This document shows positions 1-8,205 of a stretch of 64,000 nt of DNA, one piece after another; the first letter of the stretch is position 1; each line of letters starts with the position of its first letter. The stretch is from Qingshengfaniella alkalisoli. Its GTDB lineage: Bacteria; Pseudomonadota; Alphaproteobacteria; Rhodobacterales; Rhodobacteraceae. The stretch is from assembly GCF_007855645.1 (NCBI RefSeq), contig NZ_CP042261.1:1755501-1819500 (forward strand), written 5' to 3'. Both the position numbers and the translations under genes were made by a program. The notes below the pieces were generated by a model that was not told the DNA's origin, made no database searches, and saw only the letters and a list, made by a program, of their open reading frames with translations.

Positions 1-232
1 GGTTCAGCACATATTTGTGGCCGTCCTTCGCGGGGTATTCGATGCGGACGGTGTTCGCCTTGATGGTGATCCCGCGTTCGCGTTCGATATCCATCGCGTC
101 AAGAAGCTGTTCCTTCATGTCACGTTCGGCCACCGTCCCGGTGAGCTGGATCAGCCGGTCGGCGAGGGTGGATTTGCCATGGTCGATATGGGCGACGATG
201 GAGAAGTTACGGATACGCGAAAGCTCTGTCAT
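1..232 (-). CDS. lepA: Elongation factor 4 (LepA), N-terminal part only
   Basis: This is the first 77 codons of a translational GTPase; the rest lies beyond the left edge. The G1 loop AHIDHGKS sits at residues 14-21 and the G2/switch region RERGITI at residues 51-57. The opening [17 protein letters not shown] is characteristic of LepA and differs from TypA or EF-G. LepA acts on ribosomes as a GTPase, affecting elongation or initiation under ionic stress. It is the last gene of a run of three on this strand, after two small membrane protein genes. The start is the ATG at 232, immediately before the conserved N-terminus. Confidence 0.93.
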   Translation of the reverse strand, partial: MTELSRIRNFSIVAHIDHGKSTLADRLIQLTGTVAERDMKEQLLDAMDIERERGITIKANTVRIEYPAKDGHKYVLN

Positions 233-290
233 GCAAGGGCATATGCTGTTGTTTCGGGGTCTGGTCAATGGGGCGCGTTACGGCGCGGCG

Positions 291-950
291 TTACTGGAAG
301 GTTTCAACCCACCATTCGCGCATGCGTTGCCAGCGGCCACGCGCCTTGACGCGAGCCTCGGACACGCCGTCTTCGGCATGGTCGAACGCGTCGGCCACAT
401 CGGCGACCACCGGGTCCACCCGGTTGCGTTTGAACCGCGCGAGCATGCGCCAGATCCACAGAACCAGCACGGCGAGGCCGGTCAGAAGCGCGATGTTGAA
501 CCACGGGATGATGCGCGGGTCGGGGCTGTCGGTCGCTTTCAGGCTGAGAACATTGGGGTAGATCGAGAAGAACTGGTTGCGCCAGCCATAGCGTTTCACG
601 ATCACCCATTGCGGCGCGGCGGCCGTGGAGGTCAGATCGGCGGCGCGCGCCTGCACATCGGCGGAGTTGATCTTGAAGTAAGGCGGCCAGCCCCAGCCGG
701 TGTCTTCGTTGCGGTAGACGATGGTGCGGCCGTTGGGCTTGATGCCCGAGATGAATTTCACATCACGGTTGCCGGCATTGGCGGCCGAGGGTTCGGCGCT
801 GCCCCAGAACAGAGTGTTGTTGCCCAACTCGATCCGGCGGACCTCGGATTCGACGATGCGCACCACGTCATGGCGCGGCAGGGTGTAGTGCAGGAAACCC
901 AGCACGATCAGGACCGGAAGGGCGATCAGCACCCATTTGACGTAACGCAT
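291..950 (-). CDS. DUF1523 family membrane protein
   Basis: The 219-residue protein has a membrane segment at about residues 5-25 and another at about 150-170, enclosing a soluble domain of some 125 residues rich in Trp, Tyr and Arg (a WGWPPYFK stretch, and RYGWRNQFFSIYP near residue 120). This matches the DUF1523 family common in Rhodobacterales; its function is unknown. The C-terminal tail after the second helix is highly charged and probably cytoplasmic. The start is supported by GAGGC about 5 bases upstream, which overlaps the stop codon of the gene before it, so the two are probably co-transcribed. Confidence 0.8.
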   Translation of the reverse strand: MRYVKWVLIALPVLIVLGFLHYTLPRHDVVRIVESEVRRIELGNNTLFWGSAEPSAANAGNRDVKFISGIKPNGRTIVYRNEDTGWGWPPYFKINSADVQARAADLTSTAAAPQWVIVKRYGWRNQFFSIYPNVLSLKATDSPDPRIIPWFNIALLTGLAVLVLWIWRMLARFKRNRVDPVVADVADAFDHAEDGVSEARVKARGRWQRMREWWVETFQ

Positions 951-957
951 TGTCGCC

Positions 958-1224
958 TCACATGAAGTTGGTGACGTAGATATACACCGCGAGGCCGGTC
1001 AGCGGCAGTCCGAAAACCACCAGCGCGAGCCATGGCGCGATACGCGAAGAATAGGCATCCACGGCTGATTTCACAAACGCCTCGCGTTCGCGGTCGGTGG
1101 CGGATTCGGGATAGTCCGCTTCCAGCCGTTCCCGTTTCCCCGCGCGCAGGTAGAAGAACAGGCAGACGTAAAGTATCGCCAGCCCACCCAGCAAAAGCGC
1201 GGCCAATCTGAGAAACTGCATCAT
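958..1224 (-). CDS. Small membrane protein, two predicted helices
   Basis: This 88-residue protein has one hydrophobic segment at residues 4-25 and a second at 63-85, joined by a charged loop containing RERLEADYPESATDREREAF. That layout gives a small inner-membrane hairpin protein. I do not recognise a named family. The start is the first of two adjacent ATGs (1222-1224 and 1219-1221); the open frame continues upstream but lacks hydrophobic or conserved-looking sequence. The gene ends 8 bases before the DUF1523 gene, whose Shine-Dalgarno overlaps its TGA, indicating an operon. Confidence 0.65.
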   Translation of the reverse strand: MMQFLRLAALLLGGLAILYVCLFFYLRAGKRERLEADYPESATDREREAFVKSAVDAYSSRIAPWLALVVFGLPLTGLAVYIYVTNFM

Positions 1225-1387
1225 GAAATCCGCCTTGTGCCCATTGGCACCCATCGAACTACAGCGGCGCGGAATGGTCAATCGGTTGGGGACAAGCCGG
1301 GGTGGTTTGGCAGACACAAAGCACTTGTGTTGTGGCGACCGACCTGCTGAGATGGTTCCCGATTTGTTCCAGATGAGGGGCCGCCGA

Positions 1388-2026
1388 ATGACCGTGAAGA
1401 ACATAATCTTCGACTGGGATGGGACGCTGGTGCGGACGCTCGATCTTTGGCTGCTGGGTTATCAGACGGCGCTTGGAAGCCGAGGGTACAATTTCGACCC
1501 GCAGACCATCGTGAAAGAGTTCTTCTACAACCATCACGAGGTTCCTGCCCGGCACCCGCAGATCGATTTCGCCGCGGTTTTCGAGGAAACCAGAAACCAT
1601 GTTTTCGACTCCCTGATTTCGGTCGAGCTATATGAAGATGTTGCCGAGACCCTTCAAACGCTGAAAGAGAACCGCAAAACGCTTACGCTGGTCACATCGA
1701 GTTCGCGGAGCCTGTTGAACCGTGCGTTGCACGGCCACGGTCTGGAGGGGTATTTCGAGTCCATCGTCGCCGGTGATGACGGCTTCGGGCACAAACCGAG
1801 CGCTTTGCCTTTCGAGGAAACGCTGGGCCGTATCCGTGCAGATGCGCATGAAACACTGATCATTGGCGATTCGCATGTCGATATCCAGGCGGGCAAAACG
1901 AGCGGCTGTCACACCTGTTGGTTCGCACCGGAAGCCAATACGATCTTCCACGACTTTGCCCATGTGAAATCCCTGTCGCCCGATCATGAAATCACGGGCA
2001 TCCGCGAGCTTGTCGGGATAGCCTGA
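1388..2026 (+). CDS. HAD family hydrolase (phosphoglycolate phosphatase-like)
   Basis: The 212-residue protein carries all four HAD motifs: FDWDGT (motif I, nucleophile Asp9 and acid/base Asp11), LVTSSS (motif II), the Lys in GFGHKPSALPF (motif III) and IIGDSHVDIQAG (motif IV). It should dephosphorylate a small phosphorylated metabolite in the cytoplasm. The fold resembles Gph/phosphoglycolate phosphatases, but the substrate cannot be read from the sequence. The ATG at 1388 is preferred because GAGGGG lies 7-9 bases upstream; an in-frame ATG at 1373 would add five residues. It runs divergently from the small membrane protein gene. Confidence 0.82.
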   Translation: MTVKNIIFDWDGTLVRTLDLWLLGYQTALGSRGYNFDPQTIVKEFFYNHHEVPARHPQIDFAAVFEETRNHVFDSLISVELYEDVAETLQTLKENRKTLTLVTSSSRSLLNRALHGHGLEGYFESIVAGDDGFGHKPSALPFEETLGRIRADAHETLIIGDSHVDIQAGKTSGCHTCWFAPEANTIFHDFAHVKSLSPDHEITGIRELVGIA

Positions 2027-2033
2027 CAGGAGA

Positions 2034-2573
2034 TTATCGCGGCGGTGGCAAGTCCCATTTGCGGTAGAGAGACATCAGTTCTTTCGCCGTGTGACATTGG
2101 ACCGATGGCAGGCCGGACGCCTCGATCATGCCGGCGTATTTCGCGGCACTGGCGGCCCTGGCAATCAATATCCAATGCACCATGGCCCATTTGAGGCTTT
2201 CCTGCGCCCCTTCCAGATGGCCCGCTCGGGTCGACTGATTCACCAACGTTCGCTTCAGATAACGCGAAACCCGCAGCCAGCGGTTGGATGTGATCAGGAT
2301 CACGCCGGTGGCACGGGCGAAACGGTCGGGCATCAGGCGCGAGTAGTTCCCGTCCATCACCCAGCTTTCCTGCCGGATCGCCGCGTCATGCAGGGCGACG
2401 AAATCGGCCTCTGGTCGCGGTTGCCAATCGGTGTTGGGCAGGTGGTGCAGACGGTCAAGATGCACGACGGGCATGTCGAGCTTGTTCGCGATCGCCACCG
2501 CGAGCGTCGATTTGCCGGCATTCGACGGGCCAAGCACGACAATACGATTGCCAAGTGAAGACAGCGGACGCAT
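2034..2573 (-). CDS. P-loop NTPase, topology-modulation / adenylate kinase-like
   Basis: The 179-residue protein has a Walker A loop GPSNAGKST at residues 15-23, followed by the pattern HLDRLHHLPNTDWQPRP and the VMDGNYSRLMPDR segment. These are typical of small nucleotide kinase-like proteins annotated as DNA topology modulation (FlaR-type) proteins. Real activity is unknown; a nucleoside or shikimate kinase-like fold is likely. The start at 2573 is supported by GAGG 9 bases upstream; the upstream extension has no family resemblance. It converges on the HAD phosphatase gene, leaving 7 bases between them. Confidence 0.75.
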   Translation of the reverse strand: MRPLSSLGNRIVVLGPSNAGKSTLAVAIANKLDMPVVHLDRLHHLPNTDWQPRPEADFVALHDAAIRQESWVMDGNYSRLMPDRFARATGVILITSNRWLRVSRYLKRTLVNQSTRAGHLEGAQESLKWAMVHWILIARAASAAKYAGMIEASGLPSVQCHTAKELMSLYRKWDLPPPR

Positions 2574-2743
2574 TTCATGAAACCTCGATCTCGTTGACTC
2601 ACCAAAGAGTCCGAATTGGTCGGGAATGTCAAAGGCTTCACATGTCGCAAGGTAATCTGCTAAGGTCGGTACGAACAGGCGGCCATGAGCCGCCACCCGT
2701 TTTGATATCACCGGTTTTTTTCACGCTCGATACGAGGTTTCTC

Positions 2744-3307
2744 ATGAAAGCCCTTTTGCCCGCTGCCCTTTCAGTTTTGGTCGTCACCACACCTGTCTTT
2801 GCCGATGAGGTCACTGATACGCTGGACGCGATCCGCAAGGCCTATGACGAGGGCAATATCTCGAAGGCGCTGGAGGAGCTGTCCTTCGCGCAGGCGCAGA
2901 TGCAAGCGATGAAGGCCGACAGTTTCGCGCAGTTCCTGCCCGAAGCGCCCGAAGGGTGGGAGCGCGAGATCAGCACCGAAATGTCCGGCCCGATGATGTT
3001 TGCGGGCGGAGGCACGGGGGCAGAAGCGACCTATCGCAAGGATGACGAGAGCTTCACCATATCGCTGATGGCGGACAGCCCGCTGATCGGAATGATGTCG
3101 GGGCTGCTTTCCAATCCGATGGTGGCGATGGCATCGGGCGGCAAGGTTCACCGCGTAGGCGACATGAAGGTGCTGAGCCAGGACGGGTCGCTGTCGGCGC
3201 TGGTGGGAAGCAACATCCTGGTTCAGGCTGAAGGCGCGGCAGAAGACGTGATGATGCCCGTGGTCGAAACCATCGACTTCGCCGCGCTGGAAGACTTTAA
3301 GCCCTAA
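2744..3307 (+). CDS. Secreted protein of unknown function
   Basis: The protein has 187 residues with a clear signal peptide (MKALLPAALSVLVVTTPVFA, then DEV). The mature part begins with an amphipathic helix (residues 22-55), followed by a Gly/Met-rich region (PMMFAGGGTGAEATY, SPLIGMMSGLLSNPMVAMASGG). The overall pattern resembles small periplasmic proteins of Roseobacters annotated as hypothetical. No catalytic motif is visible. A start at ATG 2744 places the signal peptide at the N-terminus, with GAGG 9 bases upstream. The gene ends 11 bases inside the convergent hydrolase gene. Confidence 0.72.
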   Translation: MKALLPAALSVLVVTTPVFADEVTDTLDAIRKAYDEGNISKALEELSFAQAQMQAMKADSFAQFLPEAPEGWEREISTEMSGPMMFAGGGTGAEATYRKDDESFTISLMADSPLIGMMSGLLSNPMVAMASGGKVHRVGDMKVLSQDGSLSALVGSNILVQAEGAAEDVMMPVVETIDFAALEDFKP

Positions 3308-4094
3308 GCAGATCCGCGATCAGGTCGCTGTCCGGGTCCGCGAGCGGATCGATCACGTTGAAGTGGTGTTTGCCCGCCGCGCGGGTGACGGGCGCGTTCC
3401 ACGCCTGCCTCAGCCAGTCGGCCTGATCCAGAAAGGCAGGCAGTTCATCCGCACCGACCCAAACCGACACCGGCACATCCAGCGATTTGGGGTGCAGTGC
3501 GGGGCTTTCCGCTTTCGCCTCCGCCGCGTCCAGTTTCAGCGTGTCGTTCATGGCGGTCTGCATCAGCGGGCGCAGGTCTGAGACAGGCGAGATCGGTACA
3601 ATCCGTTGCAAGCGCGCGCTGATGTCCGGTGACAGGGGCGCATCCGCCATCGCCATGCGCGCGACCAGATGCCCGCCTGCGGAATGGCCGGTCAGGACGA
3701 TCGGGCCGTTGACGTAGCCTGCTGCGGCGCTGATCGCCTGTCCGATTTCGCCGGTGATGTCGCTGATGCGGGCTTCGGGTGCCAGCGTATAGCCGGGGAT
3801 CGCCACGGCCCAGCCACGTTCCTGCGCACCCTTCGCCAGATGCGACCAGAAGCTGTGGTCGAATTTCATCCAGTAGCCGCCATGGATGAACACGACGATC
3901 CCTTCCGCGCGACCTGCGGGCAGGAACAAGTCGAATTTCTGCCGCGCGCCGTCGCCATAAGGGATGTTGAGCCGCGCGCGCCCGAAGGCCTGTTCGACGG
4001 AACGTGTCTCGAACGCCGCCTCTTCCCATGCCTCGGGGTAGCTGGCGGCGTTTGGGACAGCGCCCGTATTGGAATAAGCCGCGTCTAGGGTCAT
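3297..4094 (-). CDS. Alpha/beta hydrolase, arylformamidase (kynurenine formamidase)-like
   Basis: The 265-residue protein has the oxyanion-hole motif HGGYW at residues 71-75, the nucleophile elbow GHSAG at 136-140 (Ser138), Asp216 in the GADE segment and a His at 243-244 (KHHFN). This completes a Ser-Asp-His triad. The spacing and the HGGYWMKFDHSFWSHLA stretch resemble bacterial kynurenine formamidases and related esterases. No other kynurenine pathway gene is nearby, so the substrate remains open. The ATG at 4094 follows GGAGG. Its last 11 bases overlap the convergent secreted protein gene. Confidence 0.8.
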   Translation of the reverse strand: MTLDAAYSNTGAVPNAASYPEAWEEAAFETRSVEQAFGRARLNIPYGDGARQKFDLFLPAGRAEGIVVFIHGGYWMKFDHSFWSHLAKGAQERGWAVAIPGYTLAPEARISDITGEIGQAISAAAGYVNGPIVLTGHSAGGHLVARMAMADAPLSPDISARLQRIVPISPVSDLRPLMQTAMNDTLKLDAAEAKAESPALHPKSLDVPVSVWVGADELPAFLDQADWLRQAWNAPVTRAAGKHHFNVIDPLADPDSDLIADLLRA

Positions 4095-4270
4095 GGGGCG
4101 CCTCCTGTCGTGATCACGCGTGACAGTCGCGGATGGTACCGGGAGGGTCAAGCGGCGGGTTGGGTGTTGGGTCGAGGATGTCCGATCGCCGGATGGCTTT
4201 GTAACTGGTTTCGGTGCCGACCGCTGTAATGCGGGACAAAGCAAACGGTCACCTATGGTATTGAGACAGG

Positions 4271-4299
4271 AAAAGGGCCGGGCAAGGAAGGCCCGGCCC
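4271..4299 (-). terminator. Rho-independent terminator of the GNAT gene
   Basis: Read on the minus strand, a perfect 9-bp stem (GGGCCGGGC / GCCCGGCCC) with a 7-base loop is followed by TTTTCC. It lies 8 bases after the acetyltransferase stop codon. Confidence 0.8.
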
Positions 4300-4306
4300 A
4301 GCCTGG

Positions 4307-4759
4307 CTAGCCCTTCAAAAATAATGTGGCGTTCGGAAAGGGATAACCGAAGCTGTCCAAATCGCGCTGTGATACCTGCTGGAACCCAAGCGAGGTGTAA
4401 AAGCGGACGGCCTGTTCGTTCGCAGTATAGACCTCAAGGGATAGCTCTCCCTTTTGGTTCAGCGCATGAGCGATCAGCCTTCGCCCAACGCCCAAGCCTT
4501 GTTGATCGGGTGCGACAAATATCCCGCCGACAAAGCTGCCCAGCAAGCTGATGAAACCGATTGCTTCTCCATCATGGCAAGCAACCCAGGTTTCTGCCTT
4601 CGGAAGATATTTCTCTTCGATCAGTCGGCGCTGTTCGACAAGCCTTGGCTCACCAATAAATGGATGAGCCTGCAGGGATGCGTCAAACCAGATTTTTGAC
4701 AGTTTTTCGAGATCCGTGACCGCATCAAAGGGCCGGATCACTACGTCTCTGTTCTTCAT
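4307..4759 (-). CDS. GNAT family N-acetyltransferase
   Basis: The 150-residue protein matches the GNAT fold. A FVGGIFVAPDQQGLGVGRRLIAHA block corresponds to motif A with the acetyl-CoA loop (QGLGVG), and the C-terminal segment VRFYTSLGFQQVSQ is motif B. Such enzymes transfer acetyl from acetyl-CoA to an amine; the target is unknown. The start at 4759 is chosen because GGAG lies 6 bases upstream, rather than the in-frame ATG at 4783. It is a single-gene unit with its own terminator. Confidence 0.85.
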   Translation of the reverse strand: MKNRDVVIRPFDAVTDLEKLSKIWFDASLQAHPFIGEPRLVEQRRLIEEKYLPKAETWVACHDGEAIGFISLLGSFVGGIFVAPDQQGLGVGRRLIAHALNQKGELSLEVYTANEQAVRFYTSLGFQQVSQRDLDSFGYPFPNATLFLKG

Positions 4760-5084
4760 GAGAACTCCATAGAAATCATGCAAAAAGGTTCGGCAAATGT
4801 GCCGAGCGTTGCCGCTATTCGCGGTTCAATCATTGCCTCTGTGCATAAGTCTCCTTCTATGGCCCCCTTGGCCTAGCTCATGAGATCGAAACTTTCAATG
4901 TCGCCAAAGGGGCTCGAAGCCGCCACTTGCGAAATGACGGCAAGCCCTTCACCGTACGCCTTCCGTCACCGCTGACGCGCTTAACGCCGAACCTCGCTGA
5001 ATTTACAAAAACGCCACAAAACCGTGATATTTCTGAAACGGTTCGGCGCAAGAAGCGTCCTGTTCAACAAACAGGAGTATTCCG
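4760..5084. other. Intergenic region with a weak PHO-box-like sequence
   Basis: About 325 bases lie between two genes that diverge from here. No coding or RNA gene is apparent. Near its right end, at 5011-5028, an 18-base stretch centred on CACAAAAC and ending CGTGAT matches roughly 13 of 18 positions of the PhoB consensus (two CTGTCAT-type half sites). Since the next gene resembles the phytase/esterase family, phosphate control is conceivable, but the match is weak. Confidence 0.3.
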
Positions 5085-7241
5085 GTGACCCGTTTCATCT
5101 GCCTGACCTCGGTGCTGGCGCTGACCGCCGGCGCGGCCCATGCCGAGATGCATTTCAACCGCATTGCGTCCTTCCCGGTGGCGTCGAACATCGCCGATGG
5201 CGAGGACGTCAACCAGGAAACCTCGTCCGAGATCATCGATGTCACCGAAGACGGGATGACGCTGGTCTACACCGACAGCCCGCTGGGTGTGATCGGCTTT
5301 GTCGATATCGCGGACGCGTCCGCCCCGGCACCGCTGGGCACGCTTGATCTGGGCGGGGAACCAACGGCGGTGGCCGTGATCGGGACGACGGCTTTCGTGG
5401 GCGTGAACACCTCGGACAGCTACGTGGAGCCATCGGGCAAGCTGGTGGCCGTGGATGTGGCCGCGCAGAGCGTTCTGGGCGAATGCGACCTGGGCGGACA
5501 ACCCGACAGCGTCGCGAAGTCCAAAGACGGTGCATTCGTTGCCGTCGCCATCGAGAACGAGCGGGACGAAGACCTCAATGACGGGGAGATCCCGCAAATG
5601 CCCGCCGGTGAACTGGCGCTGGTCGACGTGACGGCTGACGGGATTTCCTGCGATACGCTGAAACATGTCGATCTGACGGGACTGGCCGATGTTGCGGGCA
5701 CCGACCCGGAGCCGGAATTTGTCGACATCAACGGGCTTGGCGAAACGGTCGTCACGCTTCAGGAAAACAACCATATCGTCGTGGTCAGCCGCGAGGGCGA
5801 GGTGATTTCCCACTTCTCCGCAGGGGCTGTGGATCTGGACGGCATCGACGTGGCCGAGGATGACGCGCTGGATTTCACCGGCAGCCTGACGGGCGTTGTG
5901 CGTGAACCCGATGCGGTGAAATGGATCGACGACGATCATTTCGCGACGGCCAATGAAGGCGACTACAAGGGCGGGTCACGCGGATGGACGATTTTCGCCA
6001 AGGATGGCTCGGTCGTCTATGAAAGCGGGCCGAGCTTTGAACATGAGGTGATTAAGATCGGCCACTACCCGGAAGGGCGGTCCGAGAACAAGGGCGTGGA
6101 GCCTGAATCGGTGACCACCGGCACCTTTGGCAACACGCCAATGGTGTTCATCGGGTCGGAACGCGGATCTGTCGTCGGTGTTTATGACGTGACCGATCCG
6201 GCCAATCCGGCGCTGCGCCAGCTTCTGCCGTCGGGTGTCGGACCGGAAGGCTATGTGACGATCCCCGAACGCAACCTGCTGGTATCGGCCAATGAAACCG
6301 ACCTGGTCGAAGATGGCGGCGCACGCGCGCATGTCATGATCTTCGAGTATCAAGATGCGCCTGCCAGCTATCCGCAGCTGACATCCGAGGGCATGGACGA
6401 ACTGACCGGCTGGGGGGCGATTTCAGGTATGGTTGCCGATGGCGACATGATCTGGGCAGTTAATGACAGCTTCTATGGCGGTCAGCCAAGCATCTTCAAG
6501 ATCGACCCCTCGCGGACGCCCGCAAGGATCGTCGATGTGATCCGCGTCACCCGTGACGGTGCACCGGCGCAGGCGCTGGACATGGAAGGCATCACGCTGG
6601 ATGGCGAAGGCGGGTTCTGGGTCGCCAATGAAGGCCGCACGGATCGTGACATCCCGCATGCACTTTATCACGTCGATGCCGATGGCGCGATCACCGAGGA
6701 AGTCGCCCTGCCCGAGGCACTGATGGCGGTCGAGAAGCGCTTCGGTTTTGAGGGTGTCACCAAGGTCGGCGACACGCTGTGGATGGCCGTTCAGCGCGAA
6801 TGGGCAGACGATCCCGAGAACACGGTGAAGCTGGTGGCCTACAACATCGTGACCGGCGAATGGGGTGCGGTGCGTTATGAAAAAGCCGCGCCGGATTATG
6901 GCTGGGTTGGCCTATCCGAGATCACAGCGCATGGCGATCACGTCTACATCGTGGAGCGCGACAACCAGCTTGGCAATCTGGCGGTTACGAAAAAGGTCTA
7001 CCGCGTCGCGCTGGACCAGATGCAGCCTGCGGAATTGGGCGGCGACTTGCCCGTCGTTGCGAAAGAAGAGGTCCGTGACCTGATCCCGGATCTGGCGGCG
7101 ACCGGCGGCTATGTTCTGGACAAGGTCGAAGGCCTGGCAATCCTTGAGGACGGCACGATCTGGGTGTCCACCGACAATGACGGTGTGGATGATCATTCCG
7201 GCGAAACGATGTTCTTCCAGATCGGCAGCGCGAACAGCTAA
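5085..7241 (+). CDS. Secreted beta-propeller, esterase-like activity of phytase family
   Basis: This 718-residue exported protein starts with a signal peptide (MTRFICLTSVLALTAGAAHA, then EM). The N-terminal half (about 25-420) has repeated YVTN/lactonase-like strands such as LDLGGEPTAVAVIGTTAFVGVN and TIPERNLLVSANETDL, suggesting a beta-propeller. The C-terminal part (about 430-715) has GFWVANEGR, EGVTKVGDTLWMAVQREW, EITAHGDHVYIVERDNQLG and KVEGLAILEDGTIWVSTDNDG, which fit the esterase-like phytase domain. Acidic loops suggest calcium or metal binding. The substrate may be a phosphoester, but this is inferred from the family name only. The start is GTG, with AGGAG 8 bases upstream. Confidence 0.82.
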   Translation: MTRFICLTSVLALTAGAAHAEMHFNRIASFPVASNIADGEDVNQETSSEIIDVTEDGMTLVYTDSPLGVIGFVDIADASAPAPLGTLDLGGEPTAVAVIGTTAFVGVNTSDSYVEPSGKLVAVDVAAQSVLGECDLGGQPDSVAKSKDGAFVAVAIENERDEDLNDGEIPQMPAGELALVDVTADGISCDTLKHVDLTGLADVAGTDPEPEFVDINGLGETVVTLQENNHIVVVSREGEVISHFSAGAVDLDGIDVAEDDALDFTGSLTGVVREPDAVKWIDDDHFATANEGDYKGGSRGWTIFAKDGSVVYESGPSFEHEVIKIGHYPEGRSENKGVEPESVTTGTFGNTPMVFIGSERGSVVGVYDVTDPANPALRQLLPSGVGPEGYVTIPERNLLVSANETDLVEDGGARAHVMIFEYQDAPASYPQLTSEGMDELTGWGAISGMVADGDMIWAVNDSFYGGQPSIFKIDPSRTPARIVDVIRVTRDGAPAQALDMEGITLDGEGGFWVANEGRTDRDIPHALYHVDADGAITEEVALPEALMAVEKRFGFEGVTKVGDTLWMAVQREWADDPENTVKLVAYNIVTGEWGAVRYEKAAPDYGWVGLSEITAHGDHVYIVERDNQLGNLAVTKKVYRVALDQMQPAELGGDLPVVAKEEVRDLIPDLAATGGYVLDKVEGLAILEDGTIWVSTDNDGVDDHSGETMFFQIGSANS

Positions 7242-7269
7242 GCCGCTGCTCAAATTCAACCAACCAATC

Positions 7270-7304
7270 GGCCCGTGCGGTTTCCGCGCGGGCCTTTTTC
7301 TTTT
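7270..7304 (+). terminator. Rho-independent terminator
   Basis: GGCCCGTGCGG pairs with CCGCGCGGGCC around a TTT loop (one mismatch), followed by TTTTTCTTTT. It ends the phytase-esterase-like transcript 28 bases after the stop codon. Confidence 0.88.
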
Positions 7305-7350
7305 GGCAAGCCGCAAGGTGGGTTGGCCTGCACCGGCACGCTGCCGACGG

Positions 7351-7591
7351 ATGAGCCAGCCGATGCACACAACCCGATGACGAATTCCTGACCCAGTATC
7401 TTGCGCGGATCAATGAAAGCGATCTGGGCGCGCAAGAAACCCTGACCCGGATCGTTGCACGGGCTGTGGCAGGGTCCGATATAACGCGCGTGGCGTTGGC
7501 GCGGAGGGAACTGGAAGAAATCCTTTATGTTCCGGCGAAACGCGCGCCTCATGTGACACAGGTCAGGACACCCCGCTCTTTATGGGCTTGA
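7351..7591 (+). pseudogene. Possible frameshifted small gene
   Basis: From 7355 to 7591 one frame is open, rich in Ala, Arg, Glu and Leu (DEFLTQYLARINESDL, then ETLTRIVARAVAG, ALARRELEEILYV), and reads like a real helical protein. It has no ATG and only a late GTG. A possible start, ATG at 7351, lies in the neighbouring frame and meets a TGA at 7378; restoring one base near 7370-7378 would join them into a protein of about 80 residues. I do not recognise the family. It could also be chance coding potential in GC-rich DNA. Confidence 0.3.
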
Positions 7592-7630
7592 GCCATATGC
7601 AGCTTGGATCAGATACATGTGAGCAAATAC

Positions 7631-7657
7631 AAAGGCCCACACCGTTTGGTGCGGGCC
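7631..7657 (-). terminator. Terminator-like hairpin after hsp20
   Basis: On the minus strand, GGCCCGCACC pairs with GGTGTGGGCC (one mismatch) around a 4-base loop, followed by TTTGTATTTG. It lies about 60 bases beyond the hsp20 stop codon. Confidence 0.6.
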
Positions 7658-7719
7658 GGAACTTGTCACGTCACACGGGGAGGCCGCCCTGCGGGCAGCC
7701 ATACCCCTATCCTTCGCTG

Positions 7720-8181
7720 TCAGTTGACGGCTTTGCCTTCGACCGTTTGCTTGGGAAGGCCGCGTGCGATTTCGATCTGACGCGGTTTCAGTGCTTCGGG
7801 CACCTCGCGGGACAGATCGATATGCAGCATGCCGTCTTGATAGGCCGCGCCGGAGACGCGGACATGATCAGCAAGATGGAAACGGCGCTCAAAGCTGCGC
7901 GTTGCGATGCCGCGGTACAGATAGGTGCGATTTTCGGTTTCTTCGGATTTCTCGGCCGCGATGATCAACGCGTTTTCACGCACTTCCACGGTCAGGTCAC
8001 TTTCCGAAAAACCTGCAACGGCGATCGAAATACGCCAGGCGTCATCCGCAGTTTTTTCGATGTTGTAAGGGGGGTAGGACGGCTGACTGACATCCTTGGT
8101 CAGAACACGGTCCATCAGATCGGCAACCTGATCGAAACCGACGGTTGCGCGGTAAAGCGGTGCGAGATCAAAAGTTCGCAT
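7720..8181 (-). CDS. Small heat shock protein (Hsp20 / IbpA-like)
   Basis: The 153-residue protein has the Hsp20 layout: a short N-terminal arm (MRTFDLAPLYRATVGFDQV), an alpha-crystallin domain at about residues 38-130 (YNIEKTADDAWRISIAVAGFSESDLTVEV, IATRSFERRFHLADHVRV, GMLHIDLSREVPE), and a short C-terminal tail containing KPRQIEIA. The N-terminus FDLAPLYRATVGFD is typical of IbpA-type alphaproteobacterial members. It holds unfolded proteins in the cytoplasm. GGAGG lies 7-11 bases before the ATG. Heat control is expected for the family, but I see no ROSE-type thermometer in the 24 bases before the protease gene. Confidence 0.93.
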   Translation of the reverse strand: MRTFDLAPLYRATVGFDQVADLMDRVLTKDVSQPSYPPYNIEKTADDAWRISIAVAGFSESDLTVEVRENALIIAAEKSEETENRTYLYRGIATRSFERRFHLADHVRVSGAAYQDGMLHIDLSREVPEALKPRQIEIARGLPKQTVEGKAVN

Positions 8182-8205
8182 GGGTCATCCTCCATTGAGC
8201 GACAA

